Source: Pseudoxanthomonas broegbernensis (GTDB taxonomy: Bacteria > Pseudomonadota > Gammaproteobacteria > Xanthomonadales > Xanthomonadaceae). From it: a stretch of 64,000 nucleotides of DNA. The DNA lies in NCBI RefSeq assembly GCF_014202435.1, contig NZ_JACHGU010000004.1, positions 207,501-271,500 of the forward strand, in the 5' to 3' direction. Below, one piece after another: positions 20,601 to 28,926 of the stretch; position 1 is the first letter of the stretch, and each line of letters starts with the position of its first letter. The notes under the pieces were generated by a model. That model was given only the letters and a program-made list of their open reading frames with translations. It was not told where the DNA came from and made no database searches. The translations under genes and the position numbers were made by a program.

Positions 20601-23600
20601 TCAGCACGAGGGTCACGAAGCCGATGCCGGTATCGCTGCCCACGTCGATGACGCCGTCGTTGTCCAGATCGAGGAAGACGGTGCCGGAGATGGAGACCGG
20701 CAGGATCTCGCCGAAGTCGTTCTGGACCGACTGCGCCCCCGCCGGCAGCACGATGCCGCTCACCGCGCTGGGCACGGTGCCCACGGCGGTGACCGTGCCG
20801 ATCGGGACGCCGCCGATGTTGCCGACCAGGGTGGTGCCGTTGAGCGTGGCGGTGCCGCCCACCACCGGCTGGGCCAGTTGCTCGGTCACCGTGTACGTGC
20901 CCGCCAGCATGTGCTCGAACAGGTAGTCGCCGTTGACGTCGGTGGTCGCGGCCGTGACCGGGTTGCCCAGGGCGTCCACGGTGCCGGCCGGCAGCTCGAC
21001 CTGCACGCCGGGGATGCCCGGCTCGCCCGGGTCGCGCACGCCGTTGTTGTTCTCGTCCAGGAACACGGTGCCGGCGACCGTGCCGGCGACTTCGCCGAAG
21101 TCGTTGTCGAACGAGCCCAGATCGGTGAGGTTGTTCACCGTGATCTCGTTCAAGGGCGTCTGGCCCTCGGCCAGGCCGGTGGGTTGGGTCTCGGTGATGC
21201 GGTAGTCGAAGCCGATCGGCGCGTTGGGATACAGGTACTGGCCGTTGGCATCGGTGGTCAGCACCACCGGCGGCGGATCGTCGAGGGTGCCGAAGTTGCC
21301 GTCGGGGCCGGCGCTCTGGACGGTCACGGTCACGCCGGGGATGCCCGGATCGGTCGGGTCCTGGGTACCGTCGCGGTTGCGGTCCAGGTAGACGGTGCCG
21401 GTGATCGCGCTGATCAGCTCCTCGCCGAAGTTGAACTGGGTGCCGTCCAGGCCGGCGCCCAGGTCGATGAAGGAGATGCGGTCGGTGGTGATCGCATCGT
21501 CGCCGATGCCGGTGCCCGGCTCGCAGTTGCCCGGCCCCGGCGGGCAGGGGTTGCCGCCGATCAGGCCCGGGTTGATCGCGCTGGGGCGGTTGTCGTACTG
21601 GCCGCTGCCTGGCAGCGGTTCGGACAGCGTGTAGACCACCAGCGGGTCGAGGTTGGTGAACTCGTAGTAGCCGCTGGCATTGGTGGTGGCCGAAGTCAGC
21701 AGCGTGCCGGTGGCCGCGTCTAGCAGGTTGACCGTCGCCCCGGCGATGATCAGGTCGGGACCGACGTTGCGCACGTTGTCGCGGTTGGCGTCGGCGTACA
21801 CGTAGCCCGACAGCGTGGGACGCCGCACTTCCGGGAAGTCGTAGCGCACGCCGGCATCCCCGGCGACCACCGCCACGCCGGCATAGGCGGAATTGCCCGC
21901 GCCGTCCACGGCGGCGGCGTAGGTGCCGCCCAGCGAGGCGGCCTGCGGGTCGGGCGCGGCCGGCGGGTCGACCGGCCCGTTGATATGGGTGGATGGCTGG
22001 GTCTGGACGATGGTGTAGCCGCTGGCGTCCGATGGCGGCAGGTCCTCGAAGGCGTAACTGCCGTCCGGGTTGGTGACGGCGGTGCGGCTGACCGTCTGGC
22101 CGAACGCGTCGGTGCCGGTCAGTTCCAGGCTCACGCCGTCCATGCCGGGCTCGCCGGTCGTCTGCCGGGTGCCGCCGTTGCCGGGGCTGCGGTCGCGGTC
22201 CTCGTACACCACGCCGGACAACGAGGCGCGGGTGACGTCGAGGGGGACGGTGACCTCGTTGTTGCCCGGAGCGGGGTCGAATTGCTCGGTGGCGACCCTG
22301 GCCACGTTGTTGGCCGTGCCACCGGTCGGGTAGCTCTCCCAGCGCGCAGGCACGATCACCCGCACCCGGCCGTTACTGGTGACGTCGCCGACGTTGCAGG
22401 TGACCACCTGGCCGGCCAGGGTGCATGACCCGCCGCCGTTGGGAACCGTACCCAACTGGGCCGGGCCGGCCTTGCGCCAGGTGACGGGGCCGGTCACGAC
22501 CAGGCCGGCCGGCAGGGTGTCGGTGATGACGGTGCCGGTGCCATCCAACGGGCTGCTGCCGGTGCGGTCGCGCGAGAGCGAGGCGCCCGGCCCGTTGTTG
22601 TCGCCCTCGATGACGTAATGGAACGGCTGCCAGACGCTGACCTCGGTCACCGCGGCGGGCAGCGCCACGCTCGGGTCGGCATCCGGCGCGGTGGCCACCG
22701 CGCGCTTGCTCACCGCCATGTCGGCGCGGGCGCGGATGGTGGTGTCCTCGTCGACGGTGTTGTTGCCGGGATTGGTATCGACCTCGGCGGAGCTGGCGAC
22801 GACCAAGTTGTTCAGCACGTCGCCGATGGCCGCCGGCGCGGTCTTGTACTGGTAGCGCAGGTACAGGGAGCCGGTCGAGCCGCTGGCCACCACGCCATCG
22901 ACGTTGCCGCCGAAGCCGGCGCCGGGCATCAGGCAGTCCAGGGCCAGCGTGGCGGGCCCGGTGGCCGGGTTGGCACCTGCGGCGATCGTGCACCGGGAGG
23001 ACGGATCGGCGAGGCCGAGGAACGGGCCGGCCACGGTGTCCGAGGCGCCGATGAATTCCACCTCGCGCCCGGGCTCCGGCGTGATCGTGTCGAGGATGCG
23101 GGTGTTGGTCGCGACCGAAGGGCCGCCGTTACGCACCGTCACCTCGTAGGTGATCATGTTGCTGGCCGGATCGATCACGCTGTAGCCGAGCGGATCCACG
23201 CCTCCGACGAATCCGGTGTCGCGCTTGTTCGGCACCAGCTCCACCTCGCCCTGGTCGAAGGCCAGCGTGGCGTCCTTCCGGTCGTCGGCGATGCTGGGAT
23301 CGGAGTTGTAGTTGTAGGGGCCGCTGGCGTCGCTGCCGGTCGCCGGCACCGGGCTGCCCAAAGCGTCGGCAAAGAAGAAATCGGCGGTGTTGGTGAAGCT
23401 GCGGGCGCTGTTGGTGGCGTTGACGTTCGGCCGGATCCTGATGGTCAGGCTCTCGGTGCCGCCGTTGGTCAGGTCGATCCGCGGGCAGACGATGGCCACT
23501 TCGGCCGGCGCCCCCGTCGAGTTGGCATAGCTGTAGCCGCCGGCCGTGAGCGTGGCGGTCACGTCCAAGCCGTGCTGGGCGGTGCAGGCCGCGCCGCCGC

Positions 23601-26085
23601 CGCCACTGCGCTGGGCCGAGACCAGCACGAAGCCGGCGTCGTCGGCCGGCAGGGTGAACACGTCGCGGAACGCCACCCCGCGCGCCGTCGACGGGCCCTG
23701 GTTGATGTAGGTGACCACGTAGGTGGACTCGACGCCGGCACGGCCGGTGGCGCCGCTGGTGATGGTCTTGCTGCTGGTCCGGACGTTGGCCATCCGTTCC
23801 ACCCGCACCCAATCGCGCGCCTGGTTGTTGGACGAGTCGATCTCGCCCACGGCGCCCGGCACCAGCGAGTCCACGCCGACGCCGGCGACGTTGCAGTGCG
23901 CCTCGGCCACGCCACAGGTGCCGCCGCCCTGCCCGACCGAGTCGTACAGCGGACGGGTGGCGCGGATGGTGATGACCGCCGTGCCGCCGTTGGCCAGCAC
24001 CGCGTTGCCCGAGTTGCAGATCACCGATGCGTTGGAGACGGTACAGGCGGGCCAGCCCGGCGGCTGGGTGACGGTGATCGCCGTGCCGCCCACGCCCGAG
24101 ACGTAGCCGGGGATGGTGTCGTTGACCACCACGCCGGCGGTGTCGTTCGGGCCGTTGTTGGTCACCGTGAGGGTGTAGACGACCTCGGTGTCGGCGATCG
24201 TCACCACCTTGGCGGCCGGCGCGGTGGTCGCCTTGGCGATGGTCAGGTCGGTGCGCTCGACGGTGGTGCGCACGCCGGTGCCGTTGTCGCAGTCGTTGGC
24301 CGCGTACGGATCGACGATGCTCGCGGCACCCACGGTCTGCAGCCCCGTATCGATGGAGCAGGCGCGGTTGACCAGGCTGGCCGAGGCCGCGCGCGCGCGG
24401 GTGACGATCGCCAGCGCCGGCGCATCGTTGCCGACGTTGACCGGATAGCCGCCGTTGAGATCGCAGGTCACGGCCTGGCGTGCCGGCGGCGCCGCATACG
24501 GCTGGTCGACGGTGCAGGTCCAGGACGAGGGCGCCTCGACCTGCAGGAACTCCTCGCCCGCGGCCAGGGTGTCCACCACCTGGATGCCGCCGTGGGCCGC
24601 GCGCGGCCCATGGTTGTGCACGATGATGGTGGAGGTCATGTGGCTGTCGGTGCTGCCCGGCGGATCGCCCGCGTTCCAGATCGCCACCAGGGCCGGCAGC
24701 TTGCTCTTGCCCACTTGCAGGTCGGCGCCGTCCGGCAGCACGGTGAAGCTGTCGTCGGAGCTGTTGTTGCTGGCGTCCGGGTCGGCGGTACCCGAGGCGA
24801 TGGTGGCGGTGTTGACGATGGTGCCGCTGCTGCCGGCCCCGACGACGGGCAGGTCGGCGACGATCTGGAAGACCGTGGTGGTGCCCGCGGCCAATGCCGG
24901 GATGGTGCACTCCCGGACCGTGTCGGTGGGATCGGTGGTGCAGGTCCAGCCGGCCGGCTCCGTCGCGCTGGCGATGACCAGCCCGGCCGGCATCGCATCG
25001 CGCACGACCACGTTCTGCGCCGGACTGGGACCGTGGTTGCGCGCGGTCAGGGTGAAGGTCACCTGCTCGCCGGCCACCGCCGGCGCCGGCAGGGCCACCT
25101 TCTCGATGGCCAGGTCCGCGCCCGGGGTCACCGTGGTGTTTTCGGTGGCGGTGTTGTTGTTGGGGTTGGTATCGGGCGTGCCGCCGGGATTGGGGGCGAC
25201 GCTGGCGCTGTTGGTGACGGTGCCGACGGCCGCGATCACCCGCGCGCGGAAGGTGAAGCTGCGGCTGCCGCCGGCGGCCAGCGTGCCGGCGTGGGTGGCG
25301 GTCATGGTGCCTGGGTCCAGGGTCCAGTTGCCGCCGCCGTTGAAGCCGCCGGCGTACTGCAGCTCCGGCGGCAGGCTGTCGACCACCCGGAAGTCGGTGG
25401 ACGCGCTGGGACCGTCGTTGTGGACCGTGACGGTGTAGGTGATCTCGCCGCCGCCGATCACCGGGTCGGGCGAGCCCGACTTCTCGACCCGCAGGTCGCC
25501 CGAGTCGATCAGCGTGGTCGGCTCGTTGGCGGTGTTGTTGTTGGGGTTGATGTCGTCGGCGAAGAAGAAGTCGTCCGCCGTCAGGCTGGTCACCGGAGTG
25601 GTGGCATGCGGCAGGTTGCCGCCGAAGCCGATCGCGCCGCGCAGGGTGTAGGTGGCGGGTGCAAGGCCGGCGGTCAGCACGCCGATCTGGAAGGTCTGCG
25701 GGGTCTGGCTGAACAGGGTGCCGACGGTGCACACCACGCGCTGCGGCACGATCGCATCGGCCGCGCAGAAGCCCGGCAAGGTGCCGGCGGTGGTGCCCGC
25801 CGGCAGGTCGAAGATGACGGACACGCCGGTGGCGATGTCGATGTCCCCGTTCTCGACCTGGACGGTGTACACGACTTCCGTGCCCGCCGGCTGGCCGTCG
25901 TAGCCGGCATCGGAAAGCCCGCTGAACTGGAGATCGACGGCCAGCGCGGCCGGTGCCAGGACGGCCAGGGCCAATGCGGCCAGGCGGCGCCATCCGCGCC
26001 CCGAGTGCTTGGGCGCGCAATGCCCGCCTGCGGCCGAATACCGGCCATCCACCGTGGCCGGCGTCGCGTCGTCCTGCTTGTTCAC
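17686..26085 (-). CDS. Giant DUF11 / SdrD-B repeat surface protein
   Basis: A 2799-residue exported repeat protein. An N-terminal signal with basic RGWRR then ALALAVLAPAALA ends at about residue 50. About eight DUF11 (conserved repeat TIGR01451-type) domains fill residues 50-1280, with phrases such as DLRVEKSGSPDPVIGGGEITYTVTVHN. Seven SdrD-B (Cna-B-like) domains follow at about 1283-2155, each with a Ca-binding-like DxNxDG or DLDNDG loop and a GTYTVTEP strand. Three more DUF11-like domains reach about 2570, and an SdrD-B-like domain at about 2623-2720 precedes a Pro-rich tail. There is no LPXTG motif or autotransporter barrel. The GTG at 26085 is preferred over starts up to 57 codons upstream because AAGGGGAAA lies just ahead and the signal peptide begins there. 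Confidence 0.85.
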   Translation of the reverse strand: MNKQDDATPATVDGRYSAAGGHCAPKHSGRGWRRLAALALAVLAPAALAVDLQFSGLSDAGYDGQPAGTEVVYTVQVENGDIDIATGVSVIFDLPAGTTAGTLPGFCAADAIVPQRVVCTVGTLFSQTPQTFQIGVLTAGLAPATYTLRGAIGFGGNLPHATTPVTSLTADDFFFADDINPNNNTANEPTTLIDSGDLRVEKSGSPDPVIGGGEITYTVTVHNDGPSASTDFRVVDSLPPELQYAGGFNGGGNWTLDPGTMTATHAGTLAAGGSRSFTFRARVIAAVGTVTNSASVAPNPGGTPDTNPNNNTATENTTVTPGADLAIEKVALPAPAVAGEQVTFTLTARNHGPSPAQNVVVRDAMPAGLVIASATEPAGWTCTTDPTDTVRECTIPALAAGTTTVFQIVADLPVVGAGSSGTIVNTATIASGTADPDASNNSSDDSFTVLPDGADLQVGKSKLPALVAIWNAGDPPGSTDSHMTSTIIVHNHGPRAAHGGIQVVDTLAAGEEFLQVEAPSSWTCTVDQPYAAPPARQAVTCDLNGGYPVNVGNDAPALAIVTRARAASASLVNRACSIDTGLQTVGAASIVDPYAANDCDNGTGVRTTVERTDLTIAKATTAPAAKVVTIADTEVVYTLTVTNNGPNDTAGVVVNDTIPGYVSGVGGTAITVTQPPGWPACTVSNASVICNSGNAVLANGGTAVITIRATRPLYDSVGQGGGTCGVAEAHCNVAGVGVDSLVPGAVGEIDSSNNQARDWVRVERMANVRTSSKTITSGATGRAGVESTYVVTYINQGPSTARGVAFRDVFTLPADDAGFVLVSAQRSGGGGAACTAQHGLDVTATLTAGGYSYANSTGAPAEVAIVCPRIDLTNGGTESLTIRIRPNVNATNSARSFTNTADFFFADALGSPVPATGSDASGPYNYNSDPSIADDRKDATLAFDQGEVELVPNKRDTGFVGGVDPLGYSVIDPASNMITYEVTVRNGGPSVATNTRILDTITPEPGREVEFIGASDTVAGPFLGLADPSSRCTIAAGANPATGPATLALDCLMPGAGFGGNVDGVVASGSTGSLYLRYQYKTAPAAIGDVLNNLVVASSAEVDTNPGNNTVDEDTTIRARADMAVSKRAVATAPDADPSVALPAAVTEVSVWQPFHYVIEGDNNGPGASLSRDRTGSSPLDGTGTVITDTLPAGLVVTGPVTWRKAGPAQLGTVPNGGGSCTLAGQVVTCNVGDVTSNGRVRVIVPARWESYPTGGTANNVARVATEQFDPAPGNNEVTVPLDVTRASLSGVVYEDRDRSPGNGGTRQTTGEPGMDGVSLELTGTDAFGQTVSRTAVTNPDGSYAFEDLPPSDASGYTIVQTQPSTHINGPVDPPAAPDPQAASLGGTYAAAVDGAGNSAYAGVAVVAGDAGVRYDFPEVRRPTLSGYVYADANRDNVRNVGPDLIIAGATVNLLDAATGTLLTSATTNASGYYEFTNLDPLVVYTLSEPLPGSGQYDNRPSAINPGLIGGNPCPPGPGNCEPGTGIGDDAITTDRISFIDLGAGLDGTQFNFGEELISAITGTVYLDRNRDGTQDPTDPGIPGVTVTVQSAGPDGNFGTLDDPPPVVLTTDANGQYLYPNAPIGFDYRITETQPTGLAEGQTPLNEITVNNLTDLGSFDNDFGEVAGTVAGTVFLDENNNGVRDPGEPGIPGVQVELPAGTVDALGNPVTAATTDVNGDYLFEHMLAGTYTVTEQLAQPVVGGTATLNGTTLVGNIGGVPIGTVTAVGTVPSAVSGIVLPAGAQSVQNDFGEILPVSISGTVFLDLDNDGVIDVGSDTGIGFVTLVLTGTDDTGAAVNVSTTTDALGRFAFPNLRPGIYVLTEPNQPPGTRNGITTAGTAGGAATGPGITPSAITAIDLRVPGSVSDDNLFGEVPENSSISGRVWLDLDNDGVIDPVETGIAGVRVRLTGIDALGNPVQRDTVTDAQGRYIFDGLLPGTYTVTEPDQPDGTFNGKTVPGSLGGAPTPTSTTPSAVAGIVLGPDQHAVDNNFGEVLGGSISGRVYNDTDDDGQVDPGETGIPGVEIVLTGTDDTGTAVHLTTTTDSEGRYRFDGLRPGTYTVTEPVQPPDTFNGITTPGSLGGTATPRATTPSAISDIVLGGGEESVDNNFGEIGDTPDLRVSKSVAPEVLLSQNPATYRIVVRNAGQGPTVGEYTVRDRLPVGVTLSDTPSGQGWACEGQAGEDRFACRSSEVLAAGQVSAAPIEVPVAVGEAAADAQTVHNAVLVEGGGERAPHAPTPDERDAFENDVPRLPVCDPAITENACRLSSQVLRAWPDLAVSKAADTEVFTVGMPASYRIDVRNIGERASSGEYVAEDRLPAGIVLAAAPTGEGWTCTGAAGDSRFQCASDRVLAVGEVHPGAIAVPVQVLPEALGNGPVNNAVLVAGGGEEPSREPGTEERATFEERPGELDPCEADITQNLCRVPNEVRLSQQPSVLSIAKRGDRSVAEIGDMVLYTVEIRHVSGAGLNQVDVVDRLPRGFTYVDGTARVDGTALADPAGSPGPVLVFDAGALPIDGHRTLTYRVRIGVGADQGDGVNRAQAHGCQRDDHCVDPSSKTPLPGSMPSNNAEYRVTVRGGVFASEGCVLGKVFVDCNNNHVQDREELGIPGVRMYFEDGTWMVSDSEGKYSYCGLPPRSHTLKVDGSTLPVGARLTTSSNRNLGDADSLFVDLKNGELHRADFIEGSCSNPVLEQVKARRAQGEVRAPETETGLPALRFDSKPERSPRQGTDSANQRPIVDPRPVTPGRSAAAGDQEAQP
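19620..22235. repeat. Seven tandem SdrD-B-coding repeats
   Basis: Inside the giant gene, seven units of about 330-400 bases each encode one SdrD-B domain with recurring phrases: SISGRVxxDxDxDG, ETGIPGVxxxLTGTDxTG, GRYxFDGLxPGTYTVTEP and NNFGE. The last three units (19620 to about 20700) are the most alike, which suggests recent duplication and room for slippage or recombination between copies. Confidence 0.75.
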
Positions 26086-26106
26086 GCTGATTTCCCCTTT
26101 GCCTGA

Positions 26107-26124
26107 GCCCGGCTCTGGCCGGGC
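26107..26124. repeat. Hairpin in the leader of the giant surface-protein gene
   Basis: GCCCGGC and GCCGGGC form a 7-bp stem with a TCTG loop, 22 bases ahead of the GTG start and about 10 bases before the AAGGGG ribosome site on the minus strand. It could affect ribosome access, or be a leftover of a terminator for the response regulator upstream. No T-tract is present. Confidence 0.35.
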
Positions 26125-26281
26125 GGCGGGCATCGTTCCAGTGCCGGCAGCGGTTGCAGACACGCGCCGGAATACCGCGGGCCTGGCGACCCGCTGCAGG
26201 GGGATTGTTGATAAAGGCGAGACCCGGATCAGTAGCCGGGCCTCTCCTTCGCTCACGCTCGCTCACGCCGAGTGGGGCGGC

Positions 26282-27013
26282 TCAGTCGTTTTCGGGCAGG
26301 ACCAGGTAGCCGGCGCCGCGCAGCGCGCGCACCGGCAGGGTGCGGCCGGTGGACCTGCGCACCCGCCCGCGCAGCCGGTGCACGAGCATCTCCAGGCGAT
26401 GGGGGTCGAAGTCCCAGGGCGCATCGGTGATGGCCGCGATCAGGGTGTCGCGATCGACCGGCTGGCCCGGCGTGGCGAACAGCTTCTGCAGGAAGCCGCG
26501 CTCGGCCCGGCCCAGATCCAGGGTGCTTCCGTCCGGGGCGCACAGGCGCCAGCCGGCCGCCTCCAGGCGCCAGGCCGGGGGGAGCGCTGGCACGGGCACC
26601 TCCGCATGCCCGCTCGCGGCCGGCTCCAGCCGGCGCCGCAGGGTGATCAGGCCGGCGGCCAGCACGTCCAGGTCCACCGGCTTGACCAGGTACAGGTCCG
26701 CACCGCGCTCGAGCCCGTGCGCCATGTCGTGCGCCGCGCCGCGGCCGGTGAGCATCACGATGCCCACCTGCGAGGATTGGCGCAGGTGCGCGGCCACGCT
26801 GCAGCCGTCCTCGCCCGGGAGCCCCAGGTCGAGCAGCACGATGTCGCAGGCATGGACCGCCATGTGGCGATAGAGCGCTTCGGCGCTGTCCAGCTCGACC
26901 GGGCAGGCGCCGCGATCGACCAGCTCGGCCATCAGCAGGGCCCGCAGTTCGGGATCGTCCTCCACCACCGCCACGCGCAAGCCGGACAACGCGCGTGCGT
27001 CGTCGTCCGCCAT
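26282..27013 (-). CDS. OmpR-type response regulator
   Basis: A two-component response regulator. The receiver domain (about residues 10-125) has LRVAVVEDDPEL with the acidic pocket, CDIVLLDLGLPGEDG with the phospho-acceptor Asp, IVMLTGRG and YLVKPVDLDVL with the conserved Lys. The C-terminal winged helix (about 150-243) has LDLGRAERGFLQKLFATPGQPVDRDTL and RLRGRVRRSTGRTLPVRALRGAGYLV. The ATG at 27013 is given. A GTG at 27034 with a G-rich site would add seven residues. No kinase is adjacent. The giant surface-protein operon starts 196 bp downstream on the same strand and is a plausible target. Confidence 0.88.
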   Translation of the reverse strand: MADDDARALSGLRVAVVEDDPELRALLMAELVDRGACPVELDSAEALYRHMAVHACDIVLLDLGLPGEDGCSVAAHLRQSSQVGIVMLTGRGAAHDMAHGLERGADLYLVKPVDLDVLAAGLITLRRRLEPAASGHAEVPVPALPPAWRLEAAGWRLCAPDGSTLDLGRAERGFLQKLFATPGQPVDRDTLIAAITDAPWDFDPHRLEMLVHRLRGRVRRSTGRTLPVRALRGAGYLVLPEND

Positions 27014-27129
27014 CGCAACAGCACAATCGGTCACCGCGTCCCCGGCAAGCCTTCACACGGCCTTGATGCTAGCACGCAGGCGAAGGCGTTCTTCAGCTTG
27101 CACCGGGCCGTTCCCGGTATCCTGCGCCG

Positions 27130-28926
27130 ATGTCGTCAGGCCTCTTCGTCCGCAACTGCGTTCTGGCTCTCGTGCTGGCGGGCGCGTTCGCGGGGCCGGC
27201 GCTGGCGCGCGGCACCATCGAGCGGGTGCACATCCGCGGGCTGGAGGCCGATGCCGACGAGGCGATCTTGCAGAACGTGCGCCTGGCCCTGAGCCTGAAC
27301 GACTCGCTGGGCCAGCCGCAGGGCGAGTCGCGGCTGGAATACCTGCTGTTACGCACGGAGAAGGAAGCACGGCAGGCGCTGGAGCCGTTCGGCTACTACT
27401 CGCCGACGATCGAGGTGGAGGCTCCGCGCGATGCCGACGGCGACATCGTGGTCACCCTGCACATCGACAAGGGCGAGCCGGTGACCGTGCGCGACGCGCA
27501 CGTGGCCATCATCGGCCCGGCCAGCCAGGACCGCTACATGCGCAGCGACGTGGACGACTTCCGCCCGCGCAGCGGCGAGGCGTTCGACCACGCCGTCTAC
27601 GAGGCCAGCAAGGACGGCATCACCCGGCGCCTGGCCGAGCGCGGCTATTTCGACGCGGACTTCATGCAGCGGCGGGTGCGGGTGACCCGTGCCGAGCAGG
27701 CCGCCGACATCGAGCTGGTCTGGGACAGCGGCGCCCGCTACGACATGGGGCCGACGGCATTCCACCAGGACTACTTCCGCCCCGGCCTGCTGGAGAAGCT
27801 GGTGACCTGGGAGGAAGGCAGCTACTTCCACCAGGGCAAGCTGGACCGCCTGCGCGAGTCGCTGGTGCGGCTGGACTACTTCGGCGCGATCGACATCCAG
27901 GCGCACCCGGAGGACGCCGGCGACGACTACCAGGTGCCGGTGGACGTCAACCTGGTGCTGGCCAGGCGCAACGTCTACACCGCCGGCCTGAGCTACGGCA
28001 CCGAGAGCGGCACCGGCGTGCGCCTGGGCGTGGAGCGGCGCTACGTCAACGCCCGCGGGCACAAGCTCAACTGGGACCTGGACTGGGCGCAGCGGCGCAA
28101 GAGCCTGCTCACCCAGTACCGGGTGCCGGCCTTCGCCTGGCTGGACGGCTGGTACGGCTTCTCCCTGGGCGCCTACGACGAGCAGACCGACTACATCGAC
28201 CTGCGCAACCTCAGGCTCACCGCCAGCCGCAGCGGCGAGATCGACGATCACTGGACCGCGGTGGCCTCGCTCAACGCGCTGCGCGAGCGCTGGAGCTACG
28301 ACATGGACCTGGACACCGGCCAGCGTCTGTACGCGTACGCCACCTTGCTGTACCCGGAGCTGACCGCCAACTACGTGGACGTGGACGACCGCCTGTTCCC
28401 GCGGCGCGGGATCAGCGCCAGCGTGTCCCTGCGCGGCGGCGTGGAAGGCGCCGGCTCGGACGCCAGCTTCGTCCAGGCCTGGGCCAGCGCCACCTGGTTC
28501 AAGGGCATGGGCGCGGACGGCCGCCTGATCGTGCGCGGCGAGGCCGGCACCACCTGGACCGACGCGCTGGTGGACATGCCGCCGAGCCTGCGCTTCTTCG
28601 CCGGCGGCGACCGCAGCATCCGCGGCTACGCCTGGCGCGAGGTCGGCCCGCGCACGCCGCCGCCGGACAACTACGCCCTGGGCGCCAAGAACGTGGTCAC
28701 CGGCTCGGTGGAGTACGAGCACTACCTGCGCGGCGGGCCCTGGGGCGGGGCGGTGTTCGTGGATGCCGGCGACGCCTTCGACGACGGCTTCGATGCGCGC
28801 GTGGGCGTGGGCGTGGGCCTGCGCTGGCGCTCGCCGGTGGGCCCGGTGCGGGTGGACATCGCCCATGGCCTGGACCGCCCGGACTCGCAGTTCCAGGTGT
28901 ACCTGAGCCTGGGAGCCAACCTGTGA
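27130..28926 (+). CDS. tamA: Translocation and assembly module TamA
   Basis: TamA is an Omp85-family outer-membrane protein that works with TamB in outer-membrane assembly and phospholipid supply. The 598-residue product has a signal peptide (1-26, ending GPALAR) and POTRA domains over about 28-280 (IERVHIRGLEADADEAILQNV, GYYSPTIEVEA, LAERGYFDADF). A C-terminal 16-strand barrel with FFAGGDRSIRGYAW (the lid-lock GG-RGY motif) ends SQFQVYLSLGANL. Its stop overlaps the tamB GTG start as GTGA. Confidence 0.93.
   Translation: MSSGLFVRNCVLALVLAGAFAGPALARGTIERVHIRGLEADADEAILQNVRLALSLNDSLGQPQGESRLEYLLLRTEKEARQALEPFGYYSPTIEVEAPRDADGDIVVTLHIDKGEPVTVRDAHVAIIGPASQDRYMRSDVDDFRPRSGEAFDHAVYEASKDGITRRLAERGYFDADFMQRRVRVTRAEQAADIELVWDSGARYDMGPTAFHQDYFRPGLLEKLVTWEEGSYFHQGKLDRLRESLVRLDYFGAIDIQAHPEDAGDDYQVPVDVNLVLARRNVYTAGLSYGTESGTGVRLGVERRYVNARGHKLNWDLDWAQRRKSLLTQYRVPAFAWLDGWYGFSLGAYDEQTDYIDLRNLRLTASRSGEIDDHWTAVASLNALRERWSYDMDLDTGQRLYAYATLLYPELTANYVDVDDRLFPRRGISASVSLRGGVEGAGSDASFVQAWASATWFKGMGADGRLIVRGEAGTTWTDALVDMPPSLRFFAGGDRSIRGYAWREVGPRTPPPDNYALGAKNVVTGSVEYEHYLRGGPWGGAVFVDAGDAFDDGFDARVGVGVGLRWRSPVGPVRVDIAHGLDRPDSQFQVYLSLGANL

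Noticed and set aside
19620-22235. Regular repeats that could suggest a CRISPR array
   Set aside because: Units are 330-400 bases, in frame and encode SdrD-B domains. There are no short identical repeats with unique spacers.
17932-26106. Long plus-strand open frames (1263 and 1162 codons) opposite the giant surface-protein gene
   Set aside because: Their translations are repetitive Ala/Gly/Val/His/Arg-rich mirror images of the repeat gene, with no start signal or fold.
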